From Luedemannella flava (GTDB taxonomy: Bacteria > Actinomycetota > Actinomycetes > Mycobacteriales > Micromonosporaceae): DNA of 64,000 nucleotides. Shown here piece after piece: positions 17,738-26,980 of this stretch (its first letter is position 1; each line of letters starts with the position of its first letter). Position numbers and translations under genes: made by a program. The stretch is from the NCBI RefSeq assembly GCF_039528515.1, contig NZ_BAAALT010000004.1, positions 1-64,000 of the forward strand, read 5' to 3'. The notes below the pieces were generated by a model. That model was given only the letters and a program-made list of their open reading frames with translations. It ran no database searches and was not told where the DNA came from.

Positions 17738-19047
17738 CCGCGAGCGTCCTGAGTCGAGCGGGCGCTGACCTGTCCACCGCGCGGGAGAGTCTGGCCCGGG
17801 CCGCGCAGCGCGTCGAGGATCTCCTCGGCGCCCTGCCGGTGCCGGGTTTGCGCTCGCTCGAGCAGCGGGACCGGGCCGCCGCCGCACACAACGAGGTACG
17901 GGCCCACCGGGTGGACTTCATGGCCACCCACGCCACCGAGGTGTACGACGAACTCACCGGTGGCCGGACCCGTGACCTGCGCCTTGACGAGCTCGTCGAG
18001 GCCGCCGCCGGCGCCTTCCCGGGTCTGGTCCCGACCGCCGGGCAGCTCGCCGTGGAGCGGTCGCGGGCGCAGGCCGACAAGGAAGGGCGTGAGATCGACC
18101 AGGGCATCTTCCTGCGTGGCGTGCTGCGCTGCGACCTGGCCGGCCCGCACCTGCTGACCGCCATGCTCCGGCCCACCACGCGGGCCCTGCTGCTGCTCCC
18201 CGACTTCCAGCGCACCGGCCTCATCGAGATGGAGGCGGTCCGGCTGGAGCGGCGCGACGGCGTGGCCCGGCTGACCATGTGCCGGCAGGACTGTCTCAAC
18301 GCCGAGGACGAGCGCCAGGTCGACGACATGGAGACCGCCGTCGACCTGGCCCTGCTCGACCCGGCGGTACGGGTCGGGTTGATCCGGGGCGGGGAGATGA
18401 CCCATCCGCGGTACCAGGGCCGGCGGGTGTTCAGCGCCGGTATCAACCTGAAGAAGCTGAGCGCGGGTGAGATCCCGCTGGTGGGCTTCCTGCTCCGCCG
18501 CGAGCTCGGGTACCTGCACAAGATCCGGCGCGGGCTGTGTCCCCGGGAACCCGAGCAGTGGCACGCGCCGTACCTGGACAAGCCGTGGGTGGGCGCGATC
18601 GACACGTTCGCGATTGGCGGCGGTACCCAACTGGCTCTGCTTTTTGATCATGTGATCGCGGCCTCGGACGCCTACTTCAGCCTGCCCGCGGCGCGGGAGG
18701 GCATCATCCCGGGGGTGGCGAACCTGCGGTTCACCCGGATCGCGGGCGCCCGGCTGTCCCGGCAGGTCATTCTGCAGGGGCGTCGGATCCTGGCCACCGA
18801 TCCCGAGGCCCACCTGCTGGTGGACGAGGTGGTCGAGCCCGCGGCGATGGACGACGCGGTGGAGCGGGCACTGACCCGGCTCGACGGCGCGGCCGTGGTG
18901 GCCAACCGTCGGATGGTGAACTTCGCCGAGGAGTCGCTGGCCGACTTCCGCGCCTACGTCGGGGAGTTCACGGTCCAGCAGGCGCTGCGCATCTACGGCG
19001 AGGACGTCATCGATAAAGTGGACCGGTTCAGCGGACGCTCGGAATGA
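17734..19047 (+). CDS. dpgC: DpgC, cofactor-free 3,5-dihydroxyphenylacetyl-CoA dioxygenase
   Basis: A 437-residue member of the crotonase superfamily with a long helical N-terminal extension (about residues 1-160) that is specific to DpgC. The oxyanion-hole region reads FSAGINLKKLSAG and IDTFAIGGGTQLALLFDHV. It uses O2 without metal or flavin to turn 3,5-dihydroxyphenylacetyl-CoA into 3,5-dihydroxyphenylglyoxylate and CoA. GTG at 17734 overlaps the dpgB stop, and its stop overlaps dpgD. Confidence 0.95.
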   Translation: MTASVLSRAGADLSTARESLARAAQRVEDLLGALPVPGLRSLEQRDRAAAAHNEVRAHRVDFMATHATEVYDELTGGRTRDLRLDELVEAAAGAFPGLVPTAGQLAVERSRAQADKEGREIDQGIFLRGVLRCDLAGPHLLTAMLRPTTRALLLLPDFQRTGLIEMEAVRLERRDGVARLTMCRQDCLNAEDERQVDDMETAVDLALLDPAVRVGLIRGGEMTHPRYQGRRVFSAGINLKKLSAGEIPLVGFLLRRELGYLHKIRRGLCPREPEQWHAPYLDKPWVGAIDTFAIGGGTQLALLFDHVIAASDAYFSLPAAREGIIPGVANLRFTRIAGARLSRQVILQGRRILATDPEAHLLVDEVVEPAAMDDAVERALTRLDGAAVVANRRMVNFAEESLADFRAYVGEFTVQQALRIYGEDVIDKVDRFSGRSE

Positions 19048-19838
19048 CCGAACACGTGCGGTACGCCAAGAAGGACCACGTCGCGTACGTCACGCTCAAC
19101 CGGCCCGAGGTGCTCAACGCCATGGACCTGCAGACGCATGCGGAGCTGGGGGAGATCTGGGACGACGTGGAGCGCGACGACGACATGCGGGTGGTCGTGC
19201 TGACCGGTGCGGGCGACCGGGCCTTCTCCGTCGGACAGGACCTCAAGGAACGGTCCCGGCTGGACGCCGCGGGCGTCGAGGCGTCCACCTTCGGCAGCGC
19301 GGACCAGCCCGGCTGGCCACGGCTCACCCAACGGTTCGATATGTGTAAACCGATCATCGCGAGAGTCGACGGGTACGCGTTCGGGGGTGGCTTCGAACTG
19401 GCGCTCGCGTGCGATCTGATCGTGGCCTCCGACCGCGCCGTCTTCGCCCTGCCGGAGGTACGGCTGGGTCTGGTGCCCGGTGCCGGCGGTGCTTTCCGGC
19501 TGTTCCGGCAACTCCCGCAGAAGATCGCGATGGGGTACCTGTTGACCGGGCGCTGGATGGACGCGGCGACCGCGCTCTGGTTCGGGCTGGTCAACGAGGT
19601 CGTCCCACCCGACGAACTGGACCAATGCGTCCGGGACTGGACGGACAGCCTGCTGGAGAGCGCGCCGCTGTCGGTATCGGCGATCAAGGAGGCGGCGCTG
19701 CGCTCCGCCGATCTGCCGCTGGACGAGGCGTTCACCGCCACGTACCGGTGGGAGGAGCGGCGGCGGGGCAGCAGCGACGCGGTCGAGGGCGTCCGGGCGT
19801 TCGTGGAGAAGCGCCCGCCGGTCTGGACGGGGCGCTGA
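19044..19838 (+). CDS. dpgD: DpgD, enoyl-CoA hydratase
   Basis: A 264-residue crotonase with a standard oxyanion hole (FSVGQDLKER, YAFGGGFELALACDLIVA) and the catalytic region LPEVRLGLVPGAGG. With DpgB it assists dehydration and aromatisation of the DpgA product. It is the last gene of the overlapping dpgABCD run; HpgT follows after 96 bp. The AT-rich gap between them may carry another promoter. Confidence 0.94.
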   Translation: MTEHVRYAKKDHVAYVTLNRPEVLNAMDLQTHAELGEIWDDVERDDDMRVVVLTGAGDRAFSVGQDLKERSRLDAAGVEASTFGSADQPGWPRLTQRFDMCKPIIARVDGYAFGGGFELALACDLIVASDRAVFALPEVRLGLVPGAGGAFRLFRQLPQKIAMGYLLTGRWMDAATALWFGLVNEVVPPDELDQCVRDWTDSLLESAPLSVSAIKEAALRSADLPLDEAFTATYRWEERRRGSSDAVEGVRAFVEKRPPVWTGR

Positions 19839-19934
19839 ACGGCCCTGGTTGGTTGGACGTCGTTGTCCGGTACGGATGGTCCTGACATTCTGAACAGTAC
19901 GTAACGTCCATTGTCGATATCGCCGGGGGACTTC

Positions 19935-21251
19935 ATGGCATCGCGACGCCTGCGAAAAGCCAATCTGCATGCCAGTGTGTCGGACCCGGTGCTCGACACG
20001 ATGAACTTTCTCAACGAGATCACCCTGCGCTACCCGGAGGCGATCTCGTTCGCGCCGGGCCGGCCCTACGACGGCTTCTTCGACAGCGAAGAGATCTTCG
20101 TACACATCCGGCGGTACCTGGACCACCTGATCGACCAGGGTGCCTCGCCGGAGCAGATCCGCACCGCCATGTACCAGTACGGCCCGACCGCGGGGCAGAT
20201 CCGCGAAATCCTCGCCGATTCGCTGCGGGTGGACGAGAACATCGATGTGCCGGCCGCGTCCATCGTGGTCACGGTCGGCGCGCAGGAGGCGATGGTGCTC
20301 GTCCTGCGGGCGCTCTTCGCAGGTCCTGACGATGTCCTGCTCGCGTCCAGCCCGTGCTACGTGGGCATCACCGGAGCGGCCCGGCTGCTGGAGATCCCGG
20401 TGACGCCGGTGGAGGAGGGCGAGGGTGGGCTGTGCTGTGCCGAGCTGGAAGCGGCCATCGCCGCCGAGCGGGCCAGGGGCCGCACGCCCCGGGCCTTCTA
20501 CGTGATCCCGGACCACTCCAACCCGTCCGGCACGACGATTGACCTGGCCGCCCGTACCGAACTGCTGGAACTGGCCGCGCACCACGGCATCCTGATCCTG
20601 GAGGACAGCCCGTACCGGCTGGTCAGTCCCGGGCCGCCGTTGCCGACGCTGAAGTCGCTCGACCGCGACGGGGTGGTGGTGCACCTGGGCTCGTTCTCGA
20701 AGACGGCCTTCCCCGGTGCCCGGGTCGGCTTCGTGATCGCCGACCAGCAGGTGACGGACGACGAGGGCCGGACCAGCCTGCTCGCGGACGAACTGGCCAA
20801 GATCAAGAGCATGATCACGGTCAACACCTCCTCGCTGAGCCAGGCCGTCGTCGCCGGCATGCTGATCGCCGCCGACGGCCGCCTGTCGGAGATGAACGCC
20901 AAGGCCGCGAGCTACTACGGCGACGCGATGCAGGCCACACTGCGGCAACTGGACACGCACCTGCCGCCCGCGCGCCGGGCCGCGCTGGGCGTGCGGTGGA
21001 ACGTTCCTGCCGGCGGCTTCTTCCTGACCATGCAGGTATCGTTCGACACCGACAGCGCTGCGCTGACCCGGTCCGCGCAGGACTTCGGCGTGATCTGGAC
21101 ACCGATGTCCTACTTCTACCCGTCCGGCGGGGGTCGGCGCGGCCTCCGGCTGTCCGTCAGCTACCTCACACCGACGGAGATCGAGGACGGGGTCGCCCGG
21201 CTGACCAGCTTCATCGAGGCCCAGACCCATGATCAGAAACCAGGTGAGTAA
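19935..21251 (+). CDS. hpgT: HpgT/Pgat, (4-hydroxy/3,5-dihydroxy)phenylglycine aminotransferase
   Basis: A 438-residue fold-type I PLP aminotransferase (MocR/AAT family). The PLP lysine is K256 in HLGSFSKTAFPGARVGF; YVIPDHSNPSGTTIDL and LILEDSPYR are the usual cofactor contacts. It transfers an amino group, from tyrosine in known systems, to 4-hydroxybenzoylformate and 3,5-dihydroxyphenylglyoxylate, giving Hpg and Dpg and regenerating 4-hydroxyphenylpyruvate for HmaS. ATG at 19935 follows GGGGGA. The chorismate mutase gene starts 3 bp after the stop. Confidence 0.94.
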   Translation: MASRRLRKANLHASVSDPVLDTMNFLNEITLRYPEAISFAPGRPYDGFFDSEEIFVHIRRYLDHLIDQGASPEQIRTAMYQYGPTAGQIREILADSLRVDENIDVPAASIVVTVGAQEAMVLVLRALFAGPDDVLLASSPCYVGITGAARLLEIPVTPVEEGEGGLCCAELEAAIAAERARGRTPRAFYVIPDHSNPSGTTIDLAARTELLELAAHHGILILEDSPYRLVSPGPPLPTLKSLDRDGVVVHLGSFSKTAFPGARVGFVIADQQVTDDEGRTSLLADELAKIKSMITVNTSSLSQAVVAGMLIAADGRLSEMNAKAASYYGDAMQATLRQLDTHLPPARRAALGVRWNVPAGGFFLTMQVSFDTDSAALTRSAQDFGVIWTPMSYFYPSGGGRRGLRLSVSYLTPTEIEDGVARLTSFIEAQTHDQKPGE

Positions 21252-21254
21252 CCG

Positions 21255-21617
21255 TTGGCGGTACTAGCGATCAGGGGCGCGACGCAGGTGGACGCCGATG
21301 AGCCGGAGCTCATCCTGGAGGCCACCAGCGAACTCATCGCCGAGGTGATGAGCCGCAACGGGTTGACGGTGGACGAGGTCATCAGCGTGGTGTTCACCAC
21401 CACGCCCGACCTGACCGCCGAGTTTCCCGCGGTCGCGGCGCGCAAGGTCGGCTTCGAAGAGGTCCCCCTGCTGTGCGCCAGCGAGATCAACGTGCCGGGC
21501 GCGCTGCCCCGGGTCGTCCGGTTGATGGCCCACGTGGAGACCGACCGGAAGCGGAGCGAGATCCGCCACGTCTACCTGCGCGGTGCGGTCACGCTGCGCC
21601 GCGACGTCGCCCAGTGA
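21255..21617 (+). CDS. chorismate mutase, AroH type
   Basis: A 120-residue monofunctional AroH-class mutase, recognised by MAVLAIRGATQVDADEPELI, VFTTTPDLTAEFPAVAAR, VPLLCASEINVPGALPRVVR and the C-terminal HVYLRGAVTLRRD. It turns chorismate into prephenate, towards 4-hydroxyphenylpyruvate and tyrosine. TTG at 21255 is the only start that gives full length; AGGTGAG lies upstream within the hpgT end. Together with the cluster DAHP synthase it boosts aromatic precursor flow. No prephenate dehydrogenase is seen in this window. Confidence 0.93.
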   Translation: MAVLAIRGATQVDADEPELILEATSELIAEVMSRNGLTVDEVISVVFTTTPDLTAEFPAVAARKVGFEEVPLLCASEINVPGALPRVVRLMAHVETDRKRSEIRHVYLRGAVTLRRDVAQ

Positions 21618-21642
21618 CCGCGCATTCGCGTCGCCGGTGCGC

Positions 21643-22875
21643 TCAGGTTGGGCCGAGGCCCATGGCATTCGCCGCGTCGCGCAGCTCGTCGCGTACCGAC
21701 GGGTGCGCGGCGTGGTCGATGATGTGCTGTGCCTGCGTCGCCTGGTCGTAGCCCCAGATCGCCGCGGCGCCCTGCTCAGTGACGATGTAGCTGTGCTGGA
21801 ACGACGTCACCGGTCCGGTCAGTACGGGCACGACTGTGGAGACGTTCGCCTTGGGCTGCCAGGAGCGCAACGCCATGATCGCCTGCCCGCCGGGCGAGTG
21901 CAGCGCACCTACGATGAAGTCGGTCTGACCGCCGAAGCCGGAGTAGATCTGTCCCCGCACCCGGCTCGCGTTGGCCTGCGCGAACAGGTCCACTTCGAGT
22001 GCGGAGTTGACCGAGAACACGTTCGGGTGCTCAGCGATGATGCCCGGCGCGTTGGTCTTCTCCGAGCGCAGCATCTGGATGCGCTTGTTGTTGTCCACCC
22101 AGTCGTACAGTTCCTGGCTGCCGAAGATGAACGAGGCGGTGATAGGGACGTCGCGGTCGATGCAGCCGGCCCGTTCCAGCGCCAGGACGCCGTCGCTGAA
22201 CATCTCCGACCACACCATGAGGGAGCGGTGTTGCAGCAGCGCGGCGAGGGTGGCGTCGGGGATACCACCGATGCCGAGTTGCAGGGTGGCGCCGTCGGGT
22301 ACGAGCGCAGCGATCCGCGCGCCGATGGCCTGGGACACGTCGTCCAGTGGAATCGGGTGGTGGTACGCCATCGGCTCGTCCACCTCGACGATGTAGTCCA
22401 CCGCGTCCAATGGCATGGTCGCGTCGCCGAACGTCGTTGGCATCGCCCGGTTGACCTGGGCGATCACCAGGCCACCGCGCGCCCGCGCCGCCTCCACGGC
22501 AGCCGGAAGTATGTTGACCTCCAAGCCGAGGCTGAGCGTCCCGTCGTCAGGCACTGTCGTGTGGAGGAGGACCACGTCAGGGTGCAGCACCTCCTGGAAC
22601 AGGTGAGGCACCCGGGACAGGCGGCACGGGTAGTAGCGCAGGCGTGGACTGTTGCGCATGCCCGGGCCGACGAAGGCGGTCTCGTACGTGACGCCCTCCC
22701 GGTCCGGCAATCCGCGTTGTGGGTTGAGCACGAACAGTTGGTACTCGGGCACGGCCGTGTCCAACGTAGCGAGCAGGGTGGCTGGAGTCGCGAAGTTGCC
22801 GCTGGCCACCACGCGGGGCGCCGAGGGCAGAGCGGACAGCACGCGGCCGAGCGATTCTAGAGAGACCGTTTTCAT
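21643..22875 (-). CDS. acetyl-CoA hydrolase/transferase family CoA-transferase
   Basis: A 410-residue class I CoA-transferase of the Cat1/AbfT family. Seen are QLGIGGIPDATLAALL, VWSEMFSDGVLAL (probable catalytic glutamate), GFGGQTDFIVGALHSPGGQA and SYIVTEQGAAAIWG. It is the last gene of the transcarboxylase operon, its ATG overlapping the biotin-carrier stop. That context suggests propionyl-CoA:succinate CoA transfer, the step that releases propionate and regenerates succinyl-CoA in the Wood-Werkman cycle. Substrate choice cannot be read from sequence; acetate or 4-hydroxybutyrate is possible. Confidence 0.85.
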   Translation of the reverse strand: MKTVSLESLGRVLSALPSAPRVVASGNFATPATLLATLDTAVPEYQLFVLNPQRGLPDREGVTYETAFVGPGMRNSPRLRYYPCRLSRVPHLFQEVLHPDVVLLHTTVPDDGTLSLGLEVNILPAAVEAARARGGLVIAQVNRAMPTTFGDATMPLDAVDYIVEVDEPMAYHHPIPLDDVSQAIGARIAALVPDGATLQLGIGGIPDATLAALLQHRSLMVWSEMFSDGVLALERAGCIDRDVPITASFIFGSQELYDWVDNNKRIQMLRSEKTNAPGIIAEHPNVFSVNSALEVDLFAQANASRVRGQIYSGFGGQTDFIVGALHSPGGQAIMALRSWQPKANVSTVVPVLTGPVTSFQHSYIVTEQGAAAIWGYDQATQAQHIIDHAAHPSVRDELRDAANAMGLGPT

Positions 22876-23255
22876 GCGAATTCCACGAGGACTTGGCCGG
22901 CGCGCACGGCGTCGCCTACCGTCACATTGACCTTTGCCACGGTCGCGGCGACCGGTGCCGTGATCTTGGTTTCCATCTTCATGGCTTCGAGTACCAGCAG
23001 CACGTCGTCGATCTGCACCACCTGGTCGGGATGGGTCACCACCTGGGTCACCAGGCCGTTGACCGGGCTGCGGCACACCTTGCTTTCGTCGGCGACGGTC
23101 TCCATGTCCGCGCCGCGGCCGGGCGGCGCGGACGCGGCTACCGCCGGCATCCGCGCCTGACCGGCGACGAGCGTTACCGGCCGTACCGGTTCCGGCTCCG
23201 AGACCTCGACGTCCACCTCGTAGGTCTGGTCGTCGATCGTGATGTTCAATCTCAT
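22872..23255 (-). CDS. transcarboxylase 1.3S-type biotin carboxyl carrier subunit
   Basis: A 127-residue biotinyl protein with the biotinylation motif EAMKMET (K93), preceded by a flexible Ala/Pro linker at about residues 30-55, close to the 123-residue 1.3S subunit of Propionibacterium. Its N-terminus (MRLNITIDDQTYEVDVEV) is also of the 1.3S type. It carries the carboxyl group between the 12S and 5S subunits. It lies 8 bp behind the small subunit and overlaps the CoA-transferase start. Confidence 0.92.
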   Translation of the reverse strand: MRLNITIDDQTYEVDVEVSEPEPVRPVTLVAGQARMPAVAASAPPGRGADMETVADESKVCRSPVNGLVTQVVTHPDQVVQIDDVLLVLEAMKMETKITAPVAATVAKVNVTVGDAVRAGQVLVEFA

Positions 23256-23263
23256 ATGAGTCC

Positions 23264-23608
23264 CTACCGATGGTGAGTGGCGAGCAGGTGGGATCCCTGG
23301 ATCGTGATACGGCCCTGGTGGGTCCAGGTGGGGGTGCTGACCAGCCGGATCTGGCGGATGTACGGCTTCTTGCCGAGGTAGGCCGCGAGCGCGGCGCTGA
23401 TCACGAGGATCAGCTCTTCGCTCAGCTCGGCCACGGGCTCCGGCGCCGCGACCTGTGCTGCTGTCTGGGTGGTGCCCGGGGACGTCGCCGCCGCGGCGCT
23501 CTCCAGCGCGGCAACCCGGTCAGCGAGCCGGGCCATCTCCTCCCGCAGTGCATGTACCGCTGCGGCGAACTCCCTCTCCTCGCGACTCCCGTCGGCTTCG
23601 GCGCTCAC
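23264..23608 (-). CDS. small accessory subunit of the transcarboxylase operon
   Basis: A 114-residue protein starting with GTG that overlaps the 12S stop (GTGA). It begins with a coiled-coil-like stretch (REEMARLADRVAALES), then an Ala/Thr linker and a C-terminal LILVISAALAAYLGKKPYIR segment ending in beta-rich TWTHQGRITIQGSH. Similar small proteins stand between the carboxyltransferase and biotin carrier genes in methylmalonyl-CoA decarboxylase and transcarboxylase operons. A role in assembly is inferred, not established. Confidence 0.75.
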   Translation of the reverse strand: MSAEADGSREEREFAAAVHALREEMARLADRVAALESAAAATSPGTTQTAAQVAAPEPVAELSEELILVISAALAAYLGKKPYIRQIRLVSTPTWTHQGRITIQGSHLLATHHR

Positions 23609-25173
23609 AGCGGGATCAGCCCATGCTTCTTCGGCGGGCGCAGGTCCCGCTTGCTGCGCAGGTACTCCAGGGCTTGGGCCAGTCGTTGCCGGGTGAACTC
23701 GGGTTCGATGATGTCGTCGACCTGCCGGTGCCCCGCGGCGACGTAGGGGGAGCAGAAGGTCGAGCGGTACTGCTCGATCAGCTCCGCGCGTCGCGTCGGG
23801 CTGGCGGCCTCCGCTATCTCCTTGCGGAAGACGATCTCCACCGCGCCCTCGGCGCCCATGACCGCGATCTCCGCCGTGGGCCACGCGAAGACGCGGTCGG
23901 CGGCGAGATCCTTGGAGCCCATGGCCAGGTGCGCGCCGCCGTAGCTCTTGCGGAGGATGATCTGGATCTTGGGAACGGTCGTCGCCGAGTAGGCGAACAG
24001 CATCTTGGCGCCGTGTCTGATGATCCCGCCGTACTCCTGGTCCACTCCGGGCAGGAATCCGGGGCAGTCCACAAACGTCACCAGCGGGATGTTGAAGGCG
24101 TTGCAGAACCGGATGAACCGGCTGGCCTTGTCGCTCGCATTGATGTCCAGCACGCCGGACAGTACCGCCGGCTGGTTGGCGACCACACCGACCGAGCGGC
24201 CCAGCACGCGGGCGAAGCCCACCACGATGTTGGTGGCATATGCCGCCTGTACCTCGAGGAAGTCCGCGGAGTCCACCACCCGCAAGATCACGTCGCGTAC
24301 GTCGTAGGCCTGCTTGCTGTCGACCGGCACGATGTCTGCCAGGGTTGGGTCCGGCTCCACGTTGCCGTCGCTCGGCACTTCCGGGGGGTCCTCCAGGTTG
24401 TTGGAGGGGAGCAGGCTGAGCAACCGCCGGCACAGATCCAGCGCCTCCTCGTCATTCTCGGCGATGAAGTGCGCGACGCCTGAGTGGATCATGTGCGCGT
24501 CCGCGCCGCCGAGCTGCTCGGCGGTAATCTGCTCGCCGGTCACCTGCTTGATCACCTGCGGCCCGGTGATGAACATCTGCGCCTTGCGGGTCTGGATGAT
24601 GAAATCCGTGAGGGCAGGCGAGTACGCCGCGCCGCCCGCACAAGGACCGCAGATGATCGACACCTGTGGTACGACGCCTGAGAGCATCACGTTGCCGTGG
24701 AACACCTTGCCGTACCCGGACAGCGCGTCGATGCCCTCCTGCACCCGGGCGCCACCGGAGTCGTTGATGAACACGAATGGCGAGCCGGTCTTGAGTGAAC
24801 GCTCCATCACCTCGGCGACCTTCAGCGAGTGCACCTCGCCGGCGGCGCCGCCCATGACGGTGAAGTCCTGGCTGGCGAGATGAACCAGCCTCCCGCCGAC
24901 CGTAGCGGCGCCGGTGACCACCCCGTCGGCCGGCACCTCGCGGCCCCGCATGCCAAAGTGCTCGCCGCGGTGCTGGGCGAAGATGCCGAACTCCTCGAAG
25001 CTGCCTTCGTCGGTGACCAGGTCGATACGTTCCCGAGCGGTGAGCTTGCCCTGCTCGTGCTGTTTATCGATACGTTGCTGCCCACCGCCGGCCGCGAGCC
25101 GGTCGCGGGTGCTGCGCAACGAGTCGAGCAACGCGTCCATCCTCTGCGGGGCCGTTGTCGCTTGCGTTGTCAC
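23605..25173 (-). CDS. transcarboxylase 12S-type carboxyltransferase subunit
   Basis: A 522-residue carboxyltransferase of the PccB/MmdA/12S family with two crotonase-like halves. It has INDSGGARVQEGIDALSGYG with ICGPCAGGAAYSPALTDF in the N-terminal half, and VTFVDCPGFLPGVDQEYGGI with YGGAHLAMGSKDLAADRVFAW in the C-terminal half. It moves carboxylate from methylmalonyl-CoA to biotin, yielding propionyl-CoA. Alone it could be a propionyl-CoA carboxylase beta chain, but no biotin carboxylase is encoded here and a 5S gene lies 22 bp upstream. GTG at 25173 follows GAGGAG. Confidence 0.92.
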   Translation of the reverse strand: MTTQATTAPQRMDALLDSLRSTRDRLAAGGGQQRIDKQHEQGKLTARERIDLVTDEGSFEEFGIFAQHRGEHFGMRGREVPADGVVTGAATVGGRLVHLASQDFTVMGGAAGEVHSLKVAEVMERSLKTGSPFVFINDSGGARVQEGIDALSGYGKVFHGNVMLSGVVPQVSIICGPCAGGAAYSPALTDFIIQTRKAQMFITGPQVIKQVTGEQITAEQLGGADAHMIHSGVAHFIAENDEEALDLCRRLLSLLPSNNLEDPPEVPSDGNVEPDPTLADIVPVDSKQAYDVRDVILRVVDSADFLEVQAAYATNIVVGFARVLGRSVGVVANQPAVLSGVLDINASDKASRFIRFCNAFNIPLVTFVDCPGFLPGVDQEYGGIIRHGAKMLFAYSATTVPKIQIILRKSYGGAHLAMGSKDLAADRVFAWPTAEIAVMGAEGAVEIVFRKEIAEAASPTRRAELIEQYRSTFCSPYVAAGHRQVDDIIEPEFTRQRLAQALEYLRSKRDLRPPKKHGLIPL

Positions 25174-25195
25174 TGGGACTCCTCTACGGCTCGTC

Positions 25196-26680
25196 TCATC
25201 CGGGTTTTACGGTGATCTTGTGGGTTCGGCCGTTGAATGTGACGTCGTACGAGACCGGCGTCTGCACCGGTTCTGGCCCGATAACCGCTGGTACCGGTGC
25301 CGGCGTCTGTCGGGTGAGGTTCTTGGGCCCGTCCGGGCGGGTGCTGAAGAACTTCGGCGCGACCTGGGGGAACATCGCGTAGGTGAGGACGTCCTCGTCC
25401 GTCCCATCGCTGCCCTCCAGCGCGTTTGTGCTGCTGAGGAGGTTGTCCCATTCGGCGGAGAGCAGGTCCGCGGGGCGGCACGTGATCGGTTCCTTCTTGG
25501 CGTGCTGGGTCGCGATCGCGATTACCTCCGGGTCCCGCTCGGCCAGCGCGGCGCCGTAGTAGCCCAGCATCAGATCGGCGAACTCGCCGGACAGGACCTT
25601 GTACCGACCCATGAGCACGTTGAAGACCGCTTGCGTACCGACAATCTGGCTGGATGGCGTGACCAGGGGCGGGTACCCGGCGTCCCGGCGTACCCGGGGC
25701 ACCTCCTCCATGACCTCCTTGATCCGCGCGGCCGCGTCCTGCTGCTTGAGCTGGCTCTCCATGTTGGAGAGCATGCCGCCCGGGATCTGGCTGTCGAAGA
25801 TCTCCGCCTCGGCCCCGATGAAGTTGCTCTCGAACTCCGCGTACCGCGGTCGCACTGTGGCGAAGTGCTCCTTGATCGCAAGAAGCCGGGCCTTGTCCAG
25901 CCGCGTGGAGAACCCGGTGCCCTCGAGCATCTCCACGAGCGACTCGGTGGGGTTGTGCCCCGGGCCCAGGCTCAGGGAGCTGATCGAGGTGTCCACCGCG
26001 TCGGCGCCCGCCTCGATCGCCCGCATCAGGCTGACCAGCGTGACTCCGGTCGTGGCGTGGACATGGACGTGGACCCGCACGTCTTCACCGCACCGTTGCT
26101 TGATGCCGCGGACGAGGTCGTAGGCTGGCTGCGGCTTGAGCAGGGCGGCCATGTCCTTTACGCAGATCGAGTCGGCGCCCATCTCCACGAGTTGCTCAGC
26201 GAGGTCGACGAAGTGCTCGATGGTGTGTACCGGCGAGATCGTGTAGCAGACCGTGCCCTGGGCGTGCTTGCCCGTGCGCCGCACCGCACGCAGCGCGGTC
26301 TCGATGTTGCGGAGATCGTTGAGCGCGTCGAAGATCCGGAACACGTCCATGCCGTTGGCCGCAGCCCGCTCCACGAACCGGTTGACCACGGTGTCCTCGT
26401 AGTGCCGGTACCCGAGCAGGTTCTGGCCACGCAGCAGCATCTGCAGCCGCGAGTTGGGCAGCAGTTCGCGGAAGGTGCGCAGCCGGTGCCACGGGTCCTC
26501 GTTGAGGAACCTGATACAGGCGTCGTAGGTGGCACCCCCCCAGCACTCCACGCTCCAATACCCGGCGGCGTCGATGTCGGCACAAGCCCCGGTCATATCC
26601 TCGAGGGCCATCCTGGTCGCGAGTAAGCTCTGGTGACCATCACGGAGAACCAGCTCCGTCACATCTATCGCGCGTCCCAC
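25196..26680 (-). CDS. transcarboxylase 5S-type subunit (pyruvate carboxyltransferase)
   Basis: A 494-residue HMGL-like TIM-barrel enzyme. Metal site and catalysis are visible as TELVLRDGHQSLLATRM at the N-terminus, the carbamylated lysine K175 in ICVKDMAALL and the metal-binding HVHVHATTG. It passes carboxylate from biotin to pyruvate, making oxaloacetate. The length and C-terminal helical domain agree with the 5S subunit and with oxaloacetate decarboxylase alpha, but no membrane decarboxylase subunits are present. GTG at 26680 is chosen because GCGGAGG lies 6 nt ahead. First gene of a five-gene minus-strand operon. Confidence 0.92.
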   Translation of the reverse strand: MGRAIDVTELVLRDGHQSLLATRMALEDMTGACADIDAAGYWSVECWGGATYDACIRFLNEDPWHRLRTFRELLPNSRLQMLLRGQNLLGYRHYEDTVVNRFVERAAANGMDVFRIFDALNDLRNIETALRAVRRTGKHAQGTVCYTISPVHTIEHFVDLAEQLVEMGADSICVKDMAALLKPQPAYDLVRGIKQRCGEDVRVHVHVHATTGVTLVSLMRAIEAGADAVDTSISSLSLGPGHNPTESLVEMLEGTGFSTRLDKARLLAIKEHFATVRPRYAEFESNFIGAEAEIFDSQIPGGMLSNMESQLKQQDAAARIKEVMEEVPRVRRDAGYPPLVTPSSQIVGTQAVFNVLMGRYKVLSGEFADLMLGYYGAALAERDPEVIAIATQHAKKEPITCRPADLLSAEWDNLLSSTNALEGSDGTDEDVLTYAMFPQVAPKFFSTRPDGPKNLTRQTPAPVPAVIGPEPVQTPVSYDVTFNGRTHKITVKPG

Positions 26681-26826
26681 GTCTGCCTCCGCATCGTGCG
26701 GTTGAGGTGGCCGCAACGGTGCCGAGTGACCGCCGGAATCTCTAATCAGCCATCACGTTAGTACCGCGCGCACTCAGATGAGCTCAATCTTCGACATCAG
26801 TGGAGCACTTCATCGCTCCCACAAGT

Positions 26827-26870
26827 AGGGGCTTTTGGCCGGGCGTTCTAGGACCCCTGGCGAAAGTCCT
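26827..26870. promoter_or_regulatory. DosR/DevR-like boxes, 5S-proximal pair
   Basis: AGGGGCTTTTGGCCGGG (26827-26843) resembles the DosR core GGGAC-N4-GTCCC as found with GGCC variants, and AGGAC...GTCCT (26850-26870) is a second inverted pair with a longer spacer. They lie about 150-190 bp upstream of the 5S start. Individually weak; their clustering is what suggests function. Confidence 0.4.
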
Positions 26871-26980
26871 GCAGATGTCCGCGAGAACCGCGTCCAGCTT
26901 GAGCTGGGGGTACCGTAGCTAACGCTGGATTCGTCAGCCAATATGGCCGGATCCAATAGTGAAAATAGTCCGTGCACCTC

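Noticed and set aside
23605..25173. Propionyl-CoA carboxylase beta subunit
   Set aside because: The family is shared, but a 5S-type gene immediately upstream, a 1.3S carrier downstream and no biotin carboxylase favour transcarboxylase.
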